A stretch of DNA of 5,666 nt, taken from contig JBFWRK010000055.1 of NCBI GenBank assembly GCA_050248955.1, positions 1 to 5,666 of the forward strand, in the 5' to 3' direction. Below the pieces are notes generated by a model, which was given only the letters and a program-made list of their open reading frames with translations, did not search any database and was not told the DNA's origin. Each line of letters begins with the position of its first letter. The stretch's first letter is position 1. The stretch is from JBFWRK01 sp050248955 (GTDB lineage: Bacteria > Actinomycetota > Acidimicrobiia > Acidimicrobiales > Ilumatobacteraceae). A program made the position numbers and the translations under genes. Shown piece after piece: positions 1-5,306 of the stretch.

Positions 1-9
1 CGACGCGAC

Positions 10-14
10 GGTGA
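10..14 (+). promoter_or_regulatory. Ribosome binding site of pbpA
   Basis: GGTGA lies four bases upstream of the ATG at 19 and supports that start. The ATG overlaps a TGA (20-22) in another frame, and a second TGA lies at 12-14. Either could be the stop of an upstream gene, by synteny a RodA/FtsW protein, which would make translation coupled. With only 18 bases upstream this cannot be decided. The same start context (GGTGANCGCATGA) recurs at pknB. Confidence 0.5.
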
Positions 15-18
15 TCGC

Positions 19-1503
19 ATGAACGCCCGCATCCGCAGGCTCGCCGCCGTCTTGCTGCTCTGCTACGTCGTGCTGTTCGTGCAGTTGAACTTCCTGCAGG
101 TCGGGCAGGCGCGCGAGTTCCGCGCCGACCCACGCAACACGCGCGAGGTCACGCGCGACTTCAACAAGCCGCGCGGCCCGATCGTGACCGCAGACGGTGT
201 CGTCGCGGCCGAGTCGGTCGTGTCGACCGACGGCAAGTTCGACTTCCAGCGAACCTACCCGACCGGCGATCTCTTCGCGAACGTCACGGGCTACTACTCG
301 TTCGCCTACGGCGCGACACAGCTCGAGAAGACACAGAACGACGTGCTGAGCGGCAAGACCGTGCAACAGCAGCTCGGCGGGCTGCCCGGGATCTTCAGCG
401 GCGACAAGGACAACACCGGCTCGGTCGTGCTCACGATGCGATCCGACCTGCAGCAGCTGGCGAAGGACCTGCTCGGCGGGCGCGAGGGCTCGATCGTCGC
501 CGTCGATCCCCGCACCGGAGCGATCCTGGCGATGTACAGCACACCGGTCTTCGACCCGAACGAGATCGCCGTGCACGACACGAAGCGCGCCGGCGACGTG
601 ATCACGTTCTACGACGCGTCGCCGGGCAAGCCACTGCTGGCGAACGCGTACCAGGAGCGCTACATGCCGGGCTCGACGTTCAAGATCGTCACCACGGCGA
701 CGGCGTTCGAAGCAGGCGTCCTCAGCTTCGACTCCTTCTTCCCCGACGAGAACCAGTACCTCCCGCCGCTCACCACCGACCCGATCGAGAACTACGGCGG
801 CTCGACGTGCGGCGGCGACATGCGTGAGATCTTCGCCCGCAGCTGCAACACTCCCTTCGCCCGCACGGCCGTCGAGCTCGGTCCCGAGCGGATGGTCGCC
901 GGCGCCAACGCGTTCGGACTCAACGAGGCGCTCCCGATCGACCTGCCCCGGCCGGCAGCCAGCTTCTTCGGTGACGTCGCCGACTTCGACCAGGCGACGC
1001 CGCTCCTCGCGATCCGCGGCTTCGGCCAGAACGAGGTCGCGCTCACGCCGCTGCACATGGTGATGGTCGCGTCCAGCGTCGCCAACGGCGGTCAGATGAT
1101 GTCGCCCTACGTCGTGGCCGAGACCCGCGACCACGACGACCGTGTGCTCAGCCGGACAGCCCCGTCCGTGTGGAAGACGCCGATGAGCCCGCAGACGTCC
1201 GCCGCGCTCACGGAGCTGATGGTCGGCGTCGTCCAGAACGGCACCGCCCGCAGCACCATGCAGCTCGAGAACGGCATCCAGGCCGCCGCGAAGACCGGTA
1301 CCGCCCAGCTCAACGCCAAGGGCGAGCCGGCCCGCTCGCACGCCTGGATCACTGCCTTCGCACCGGCCGAGGCACCGCGCATCGCGGTCGTCGCGATGCT
1401 CAAAGGCACCAACGCCGAGATCTCAGCGGGAACCGGCGGTACGCTCGCCGGTCCTCTTGCGAAGCAGTTCCTCGACTACGCGTTGACGGTCCTCCCCGCA
1501 TGA
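19..1503 (+). CDS. pbpA: Class B penicillin-binding protein (PbpA-type transpeptidase)
   Basis: Peptidoglycan D,D-transpeptidase that cross-links stem peptides outside the membrane and is the target of beta-lactams. The 494-residue length is close to the 491 of M. tuberculosis PbpA. Residues 7-24 form a hydrophobic signal anchor after a basic N-terminus. Residues 35-150 fit the non-catalytic N-terminal domain and 155-490 the transpeptidase domain. All three active-site motifs are present: S219-T-F-K222 (nucleophile S219), S275-C-N277 and K425-T-G427. The start at 19 is supported by the upstream GGTGA and by the family-typical opening MNARIRR. The gene is followed after 79 bases by pknB in the same direction, so the two are probably co-transcribed. 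In mycobacteria PbpA is needed for septation and is reported to be phosphorylated by PknB. FtsI is the main alternative name, but the small size and the pknB neighbour favour PbpA. Confidence 0.95.
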   Translation: MNARIRRLAAVLLLCYVVLFVQLNFLQVGQAREFRADPRNTREVTRDFNKPRGPIVTADGVVAAESVVSTDGKFDFQRTYPTGDLFANVTGYYSFAYGATQLEKTQNDVLSGKTVQQQLGGLPGIFSGDKDNTGSVVLTMRSDLQQLAKDLLGGREGSIVAVDPRTGAILAMYSTPVFDPNEIAVHDTKRAGDVITFYDASPGKPLLANAYQERYMPGSTFKIVTTATAFEAGVLSFDSFFPDENQYLPPLTTDPIENYGGSTCGGDMREIFARSCNTPFARTAVELGPERMVAGANAFGLNEALPIDLPRPAASFFGDVADFDQATPLLAIRGFGQNEVALTPLHMVMVASSVANGGQMMSPYVVAETRDHDDRVLSRTAPSVWKTPMSPQTSAALTELMVGVVQNGTARSTMQLENGIQAAAKTGTAQLNAKGEPARSHAWITAFAPAEAPRIAVVAMLKGTNAEISAGTGGTLAGPLAKQFLDYALTVLPA

Positions 1504-1512
1504 CATTGCCCC

Positions 1513-1550
1513 AGAAAGGTGACAGGTCTGACCGGTCGCTGTCTCGTACC
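1513..1550. repeat. REP-like inverted-repeat element in the pbpA-pknB gap
   Basis: The gap holds several nested symmetries. GACAG (1521-1525) pairs with CTGTC (1539-1543). The outer GGT (1518-1520) can pair with ACC (1548-1550) across a four-base bulge. GACCGGTC (1530-1537) is a perfect 8-base palindrome. The string AAAGGTGACAGGTCTGACC (1515-1533) resembles extragenic repeats I recall from environmental bacteria, which is memory and not verified here. It could instead be a folded leader of pknB. AAAGGTGA looks like a Shine-Dalgarno sequence, but no sensible start follows it closely. Confidence 0.35.
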
Positions 1551-1573
1551 CAGCGAAACCCGTCGGTAACCTC

Positions 1574-1578
1574 GGTGA
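1574..1578 (+). promoter_or_regulatory. Ribosome binding site of pknB
   Basis: GGTGA lies four bases upstream of the ATG at 1583. This selects that ATG, which also gives the family-typical distance of about 12 residues to the start of the kinase domain. Confidence 0.5.
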
Positions 1579-1582
1579 ACGC

Positions 1583-3649
1583 ATGACGGCATCTGACCGG
1601 CCGGTCTTCAACGACCGCTACGAGATCCAACAACGCATCGGGCGCGGCGGCATGGCCGACGTGTTCGTCGCCCGCGACCGGCTGCTCGACCGTCCCGTCG
1701 CGATCAAGGTGCTGTTCCCCGAGTTCGCGACGGACCCCAACTTCGTCGAGCGGTTCCGCCGCGAGGCGCAGTCCGCCGCCAACCTGAACCACCCGAACAT
1801 CGTCGGCGTCTACGACTGGGGCCGCGAGTCGAACACCTACTTCATGGCGATGGAGTACGTGAACGGCCGCACGCTCGCCGACATCTTGCGCGCCAACGGC
1901 AAGCTCAACGCCCGCCAGGCCGCCGAGATCGCTGCCGAAGTGGCGGCCGCGCTGGGCTTCGCCCACCGCAGCGGCGTCGTCCATCGCGACGTGAAGCCGG
2001 CGAACATCCTCATCGCCAACGACGGCCGCGTGAAGGTCGCCGACTTCGGCATCGCCCGAGCGCTGAACTCCGCTCACGAGCAGGACCTCACCCAGGCCGG
2101 CGCGGTGATGGGCACGGCGACGTACTTCTCACCCGAGCAGGCGCAGGGCGCGCAGCCCGACCCGCGCAGCGACCTGTACTCGCTGGGCATCGTGCTCTAC
2201 GAGATGGTCGGCGGCCGACCGCCGTTCGCCGGCGACAACCCCGTCGCCATCGCGTACAAGCAGGTGCACGACACTCCGCAGCCCTTGAACCAGCTCGCTC
2301 CTGACGTGCCCCGCCCGTTCGAGGCGATCGTCGCCAAGCTGCTGGCGAAGAACGCCAGCGTCCGCTACGCCACAGCCGAGGAGCTGCGCGACGACCTGCG
2401 CCGCTTCCGCGACGGACAGCCCGTACAGGCGCTGACCGCGCTGATGGGTGGCGCGGCTGCGGCGGCCGCAGCGGCCGCCGGCGTCACCACTGCGGTGCCG
2501 AGCACCACCGTCACCCCGCGCACCACGGCCACGGCCACCGCCGCGTACTCCTCGACGACCGCGATGCCGCGCACCACTGCGGTGCCATCGGGCGGCTACC
2601 CCTCGCAGCAGCAACCGGTCTACGAACCACCGCGCCGCACCGGCCTCTACGTGCTCGGGTCGATCCTCGCGATCGTCGCCCTCGTGCTCGGCGGCATCCT
2701 GCTGTTCAACTACCTCACGTCCGAGAACGAGCCGACGACGATCACGATGCCGGAGCTGCGCAACCTCACGCTCGAGGACGCGATCGCAGAGCTGGACAGC
2801 CGCGACCTGAAGTACGAGGCGATCCCCGAGGCGAAGGAGGGCGTCGGCGAGAACGTCGTGTGGGACCAGCTGCCGCTCCCCACCGTCATCGTCACGACCG
2901 ACCAGATCATCACGATCAAATTCAATCCCGGCGTCGAGCCGATCGCGCTCGTCGACGTCGTCGGCAAGACCTACGACGAGGCGTTCCAGCTGCTCTCGAC
3001 GGACGGCTTCGTGCCGCAACGTGTCGACCAGGACGACCCCGAGGGTCGGCCGGCCGGCACGGTGATCGGCCAGGTGCCGGGAGCGGGCACCCAGCTCAAG
3101 CCGGGTGAGACGGTGCAGGTCATCGTCTCGAAGGGCAAGGGCCAAGAGGTGGTGCCGGTCCTCCAGAACAAGTCCGAGGCTGCGGCCAAGAGCGAGCTCG
3201 AGGCGCTCGGCTTCGTCGTCGAGCGAGCCGAGGAGTTCAACGATCTGATTCCCGCCGGTCAGGTGATCGGCACCGATCCAGCCGCGGGGCAGTCGGCCGA
3301 CAAGGGCTCGACCGTGAAGCTGATCGTGTCGAAGGGTGCCGAGCTCGTCGACGTGCCACCACTGATCGGCGTCACCGAGAACCTCGCCCGCCAGGCACTG
3401 CAGGACCGGGAGCTGAAGGCGAGAGTGCAGACGGTGACCGTGGCGTTCGACGACGACTCGGCGGGCAAGGTCGTCGCCCAGACGCCGTCGTCCGGTCAGG
3501 TGCCGAAGGGCTCGACCGTGACGATCACGGTCGCTGTCGCCGGACCGGCTCCGGCCACGACGACGACCACCACCACCTCGACGACCACCACCACGACGAC
3601 GACCCCGCCCAGCACGACGTCGACGCCGACAACGACGACCGGACCCTGA
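1583..3649 (+). CDS. pknB: PknB-type serine/threonine kinase with four PASTA domains
   Basis: Transmembrane kinase that senses muropeptides or lipid II outside and phosphorylates growth and division proteins inside. The 688 residues exceed the 626 of M. tuberculosis PknB. The kinase domain spans about 13-275. It has the glycine-rich loop GRGGMADV (20-27), ATP lysine K42 in VAIK, helix-C E61, catalytic HRD D136, D154-F-G and SPEQ at 183-186. The activation loop keeps T170 (M. tuberculosis T171), but the T173 equivalent is A172. A cytoplasmic linker (about 280-353) contains nine alanines (291-299) and Thr/Pro-rich sequence. One membrane helix lies at about 354-376. Four PASTA repeats follow at about 387-452, 456-520, 522-586 and 588-654; the first is the most divergent. 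The protein ends in a Thr-rich tail (659-688, 22 Thr). No pknA lies between this gene and pbpA. Confidence 0.96.
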   Translation: MTASDRPVFNDRYEIQQRIGRGGMADVFVARDRLLDRPVAIKVLFPEFATDPNFVERFRREAQSAANLNHPNIVGVYDWGRESNTYFMAMEYVNGRTLADILRANGKLNARQAAEIAAEVAAALGFAHRSGVVHRDVKPANILIANDGRVKVADFGIARALNSAHEQDLTQAGAVMGTATYFSPEQAQGAQPDPRSDLYSLGIVLYEMVGGRPPFAGDNPVAIAYKQVHDTPQPLNQLAPDVPRPFEAIVAKLLAKNASVRYATAEELRDDLRRFRDGQPVQALTALMGGAAAAAAAAAGVTTAVPSTTVTPRTTATATAAYSSTTAMPRTTAVPSGGYPSQQQPVYEPPRRTGLYVLGSILAIVALVLGGILLFNYLTSENEPTTITMPELRNLTLEDAIAELDSRDLKYEAIPEAKEGVGENVVWDQLPLPTVIVTTDQIITIKFNPGVEPIALVDVVGKTYDEAFQLLSTDGFVPQRVDQDDPEGRPAGTVIGQVPGAGTQLKPGETVQVIVSKGKGQEVVPVLQNKSEAAAKSELEALGFVVERAEEFNDLIPAGQVIGTDPAAGQSADKGSTVKLIVSKGAELVDVPPLIGVTENLARQALQDRELKARVQTVTVAFDDDSAGKVVAQTPSSGQVPKGSTVTITVAVAGPAPATTTTTTTSTTTTTTTTPPSTTSTPTTTTGP
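2453..2586 (+). repeat. Low-complexity linker with polyalanine run and 15-base direct repeat in pknB
   Basis: Nine consecutive alanine codons (2453-2479) are followed by Thr/Ala/Pro-rich sequence. CACCACTGCGGTGCC occurs at 2485-2499 and again at 2572-2586. The copies are 87 bases apart, in frame, each encoding TTAVP. This looks like internal duplication in the disordered linker between the kinase domain and the membrane. Confidence 0.7.
3557..3640 (+). repeat. ACN-codon repeat encoding the Thr-rich C-terminal tail of PknB
   Basis: A run of mainly ACG and ACC codons encodes seven Thr, Ser, eight Thr, then Pro-Pro and mixed Thr/Ser/Pro. It follows the last PASTA domain and so lies outside the membrane. 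Mixed ACG/ACC use makes it a degenerate codon repeat, not a simple microsatellite. Confidence 0.75.
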
Positions 3650-3667
3650 TCGATCGAGGTTGGCTCG

Positions 3668-3690
3668 GCGGTCGTCTGTCAGACGACCGC
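3668..3690. terminator. Candidate bidirectional terminator between pknB and pabA
   Basis: The 11 bases at 3668-3678 (GCGGTCGTCTG) are the exact reverse complement of 3680-3690 around the single base 3679. Allowing a three-base loop, this gives a ten-pair stem. It lies at the meeting point of two convergent genes and overlaps the last codons and stop of pabA. There is no T-tract on either side, so it would be a stem-only terminator, as is common in actinobacteria. Confidence 0.55.
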
Positions 3691-4263
3691 AGCCCTCGAG
3701 AGGAAGTTCCGCAGGAGGTCGTGGCCGTGCGCGGTGAGTATCGACTCGGGATGGAACTGCACGCCCTCGACCGGGAGCTCGCGGTGACGCAACCCCATGA
3801 TCGTGCCGTCGTCGGTCTCGGCGGTCACGACGAGCTCGTCGGGCAGGCCCTCACGCTCGACCACGAGCGAGTGGTAGCGGGTTGCCTCGAGCGGCGACGG
3901 GAGCCCGGCGAACACCCCCTCGCCGTGGTGGCGCACGAACGACGTCTTGCCGTGCATCAGCTCCGGCGCCCGCGCGATCGTGCCGCCGTAGACGTAGCCG
4001 ATCGCCTGGAGCCCGAGGCACACGCCGAACACCGGCGTGCCGCGCTCGGCGAAGGCGCCGATCGCGTCGCAGATGATGCCGGCGTCCTCCGGTCGCCCGG
4101 GTCCCGGTGACAGCAGCACGGCGTCGGGCGCGAGGTCGACGGCCTGCCCGACCGTGATCGCATCGTTGCGGTGGACCAACGGCTCGGCACCGAGCTCGCC
4201 GAGGTACTGGACGAGGTTGTAGACGAACGAGTCGTAGCTGTCGATCACGAGGACGCGGGTCAC
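3679..4263 (-). CDS. pabA: Class I glutamine amidotransferase of anthranilate/aminodeoxychorismate synthase
   Basis: Cytoplasmic glutaminase subunit that hydrolyses glutamine and passes ammonia to a chorismate-using partner (TrpE for anthranilate, PabB for aminodeoxychorismate). The length of 194 residues is normal for TrpG/PabA. The N-terminus has the family signature DSYDSFVYNL (9-18). SPGPG (52-56) forms the oxyanion-hole region, C82 in GVCLG is the nucleophile, and H171 and E173 in HPES complete the catalytic triad. The start is GTG at 4263, which places the signature where it belongs. AAGG eight bases upstream (plus-strand 4272-4275) is a possible ribosome binding site. The partner subunit is not in the window, so TrpG and PabA cannot be told apart here. 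The position beside pknB matches trpG/pabA Rv0013 in M. tuberculosis. The last four residues and stop lie inside the terminator-like palindrome. Confidence 0.93.
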   Translation of the reverse strand: MTRVLVIDSYDSFVYNLVQYLGELGAEPLVHRNDAITVGQAVDLAPDAVLLSPGPGRPEDAGIICDAIGAFAERGTPVFGVCLGLQAIGYVYGGTIARAPELMHGKTSFVRHHGEGVFAGLPSPLEATRYHSLVVEREGLPDELVVTAETDDGTIMGLRHRELPVEGVQFHPESILTAHGHDLLRNFLSRAAVV

Positions 4264-4272
4264 GCCGTCAGC

Positions 4273-4359
4273 CTTGCCGCTCGACCCGGCGCCTGTCGAC
4301 CGGCTTGCCGCCCGACTCCCTCCCGGCTCGCGACCGACTCGCGCCCAGGCTCGCGACCG
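4273..4359. repeat. Short direct repeats in the pabA-crgA divergent spacer
   Basis: CTTGCCGC plus YCGAC occurs at 4273 and again at 4304, 31 bases apart. GGCTCGCGACCG occurs exactly at 4325-4336 and 4348-4359, 23 bases apart. Both pairs lie outside any convincing gene. They may be operator-like sites or slippage-derived filler. No known regulator motif is recognised. Confidence 0.5.
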
Positions 4360-4376
4360 GCTCGGACCCGGTCGCG
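4352..4376. repeat. Perfect nine-pair hairpin in the pabA-crgA spacer
   Basis: CGCGACCGG (4352-4360) is the exact reverse complement of CCGGTCGCG (4368-4376) with a seven-base loop. The left arm shares most of its sequence with the second GGCTCGCGACCG repeat. It could be an operator palindrome or an RNA hairpin in a longer transcript of either flanking gene. Confidence 0.5.
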
Positions 4377-4377
4377 T

Positions 4378-4402
4378 CCGCCTTGTGCCCGCCTTGTGCC
4401 CG
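4378..4402. repeat. 11-base tandem repeat upstream of crgA
   Basis: GCCTTGTGCCC occurs twice back to back (4380-4390 and 4391-4401), and the 11-base period holds across 4378-4402. It lies about 45-70 bases upstream of the candidate crgA -10 box. Two same-face sites one helical turn apart would suit a dimeric DNA-binding protein, but this is inference. Confidence 0.6.
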
Positions 4403-4446
4403 GCAGAGCGGATCGACCCGACGAGGTGATCCGGACGAGCGGCCTC

Positions 4447-4452
4447 TACACT
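4447..4452 (+). promoter_or_regulatory. Candidate -10 box of crgA
   Basis: TACACT fits the actinobacterial TANNNT -10 pattern. It ends nine bases before the GTG at 4462, so the transcript would have almost no leader. No clear -35 is visible. The absence of any Shine-Dalgarno sequence before the GTG supports a leaderless or near-leaderless mRNA. Confidence 0.4.
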
Positions 4453-4461
4453 CGCCTACTC

Positions 4462-4806
4462 GTGGCACCCCCGAAGCGCAAAGGTGGAAGCCGGGTCACC
4501 CCGAAGGGCACCCGTCCAGGCTCTCCGAACCGGCCCCCGACCGCGGGGCCGCCGCCGATCCGCGCCGACCGGGACCCGCATCACGCCGTCGCCCCGTCGT
4601 CGCGCTACACCCCGCCGGTACCGAGCTACATGAAGGAGAGCCCACGCTGGGTTCCGATCCTCATGTTCGCCCTGTGGCTCCTCGGCGGGCTGATCATCAT
4701 CCTCTACTACCTCGGCGCCGTGCCCGGTGGCCGGAGCCAGTGGTACCTCATGGCCGGCCTGGGGATGATCCTCGGCGGGTTGTACACCGCGACCAAGTAT
4801 CGCTGA
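4462..4806 (+). CDS. crgA: Cell division protein CrgA
   Basis: Small membrane protein of the actinobacterial divisome. In mycobacteria it binds FtsZ, FtsQ, FtsI and PBPs, and in Streptomyces it controls septation timing. The GTG at 4462 gives 114 residues (M. tuberculosis CrgA has 93). The product has a basic, proline-rich cytoplasmic N-terminus (MAPPKRKGGSRVTPKGTRP, then about 38 disordered residues). Two membrane helices follow at about 64-84 and 94-111. The family motif SPRWVPILM starts at residue 60, and the ending GGLYTATKYR resembles the ...TMRWH end of mycobacterial CrgA. The frame is open further upstream, but that part runs antisense through pabA and is rejected. An ATG at 4630 would give only 58 residues; the 4462 start is preferred because MAPPKRKG-like openings are usual, as far as I recall. 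Confidence 0.9.
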   Translation: MAPPKRKGGSRVTPKGTRPGSPNRPPTAGPPPIRADRDPHHAVAPSSRYTPPVPSYMKESPRWVPILMFALWLLGGLIIILYYLGAVPGGRSQWYLMAGLGMILGGLYTATKYR

Positions 4807-4872
4807 CGGTGCGGTGTCACGCCGGGGGCGACCAGCCGACCGGCGGGTGAACGGCGGCTTACATCCGTGTCA

Positions 4873-4905
4873 TTATCGACAGCGTTGTCCACAGCTGTGG
4901 ACAAC
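4873..4905. other. DnaA-box-like cluster with a perfect 22-base palindrome
   Basis: TTGTCCACA (4885-4893) is the DnaA box reported for GC-rich actinobacteria. The same 9-mer lies on the other strand at 4896-4904 (TGTGGACAA), two bases away. With flanking G and C the whole of 4884-4905 is a perfect palindrome. TTATCGACA (4873-4881), one mismatch from TTATCCACA, lies in tandem 12 bases before the first box. The cluster lies between two convergent genes, where promoter operators are unlikely. It is too small and lacks an evident AT-rich unwinding region for a full oriC. Alternatives are a stem-loop terminator or an operator for another regulator. Confidence 0.6.
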
Positions 4906-4937
4906 TAACTGACGCCGGACGTGGCAGGTCTTGGCCA

Positions 4938-5006
4938 CTCGGGCCGGACCCGCTGCGCTCGCCCGGTCTTGCGCTCCCGGCCGCTCGGACCGACCCGCTG
5001 CGCTCG
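4938..5006. repeat. Imperfect 23-24-base direct repeat after the DnaA-box cluster
   Basis: GACCCGCTGCGCTCG occurs exactly at 4947-4961 and 4992-5006, 45 bases apart. The similarity extends left to 4938 and 4984 with one substitution and one base gap. The second copy abuts the stop codon of the minus-strand gene that ends at 5007. The role is unknown. A weak five-pair hairpin (4921-4925 with 4934-4938) lies just before it and could help end crgA transcription. Confidence 0.65.
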
Positions 5007-5276
5007 TCAGTCGATCGGCGCGACCAGGTCCATGTCTTCCATGCAGTGGCGCGGCGGAGGCGGATCCTCCTCGGGGGCGAGCGTCATCCGCAGCTCGGTG
5101 CCGCAGTTGCTGCAGCGGTAACGGACGCTGACCTTGCGCAGTTCGCCCTCCGGCGGTGGGCCGGGTAGTTGCGTGGTGAGGCTCCGGGTCATGCCGATGC
5201 CGACCTTCCACAGGACGACGAACATCACGAGCGCGCCGAGTGCCCACATGACCGTTCCGAAGATGCCCGCGAACAC
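5007..5276 (-). CDS. Small membrane protein with a C-terminal zinc-ribbon-like motif
   Basis: The function is unknown. The 89-residue product starts with a hydrophobic helix (about 4-28) and has a proline-rich linker (38-43). A compact C-terminal domain follows with C55-x-x-C58 and H77-C78, which fits a small zinc ribbon using three Cys and one His. The motifs YRCSNCGTELRM (53-64) and RHCMEDMDLVAP (76-87) look like a conserved actinobacterial small-protein family as far as I recall, with no named function. The topology would probably place the ribbon in the cytoplasm, but this is uncertain. GTG at 5276 is chosen because an excellent -10 box lies six bases upstream. No Shine-Dalgarno sequence is needed if the mRNA is leaderless. 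The gene converges on crgA. A longer minus-strand frame overlapping it (4873-5466) lacks protein-like character. Confidence 0.8.
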   Translation of the reverse strand: MFAGIFGTVMWALGALVMFVVLWKVGIGMTRSLTTQLPGPPPEGELRKVSVRYRCSNCGTELRMTLAPEEDPPPPRHCMEDMDLVAPID

Positions 5277-5282
5277 CGGCCC

Positions 5283-5288
5283 ATCGTA
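5283..5288 (-). promoter_or_regulatory. -10 box for the leaderless zinc-ribbon gene
   Basis: On the minus strand TACGAT is followed by six bases and then the GTG start. The TANNNT, six or seven bases, then RTG arrangement is the hallmark of leaderless actinobacterial genes. The expected -35 position (plus-strand about 5306-5311) reads GGACCG, which is weak. It falls at the edge of the 32-base tandem repeat. Confidence 0.6.
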
Positions 5289-5306
5289 CCGGCGGCCCCA
5301 CCGGCC

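Noticed and set aside
1400..2077. 225-codon minus-strand open frame across the pbpA-pknB junction
   Set aside because: It overlaps two well-supported genes in antisense and has no recognisable motif.
2129..3145. 338-codon open frame on the minus strand inside pknB
   Set aside because: It runs antisense to a clear kinase/PASTA gene, is extremely rich in Arg, Asp, Val and Leu, and shows no domain. It is typical of GC-rich shadow frames.
4171..4461. Upstream extension of the crgA frame
   Set aside because: It is antisense to the PabA N-terminus and then crosses the repeat-rich spacer. CrgA-like sequence begins at the GTG at 4462.
4873..4905. Complete replication origin (oriC)
   Set aside because: Only two or three DnaA boxes, no evident AT-rich unwinding region, and dnaA/dnaN are not adjacent.
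4921..4938. Intrinsic terminator of crgA (GTGGC/GCCAC hairpin)
   Set aside because: The stem is only five pairs with an eight-base loop and no T-tract. It is too weak to call as a separate feature.
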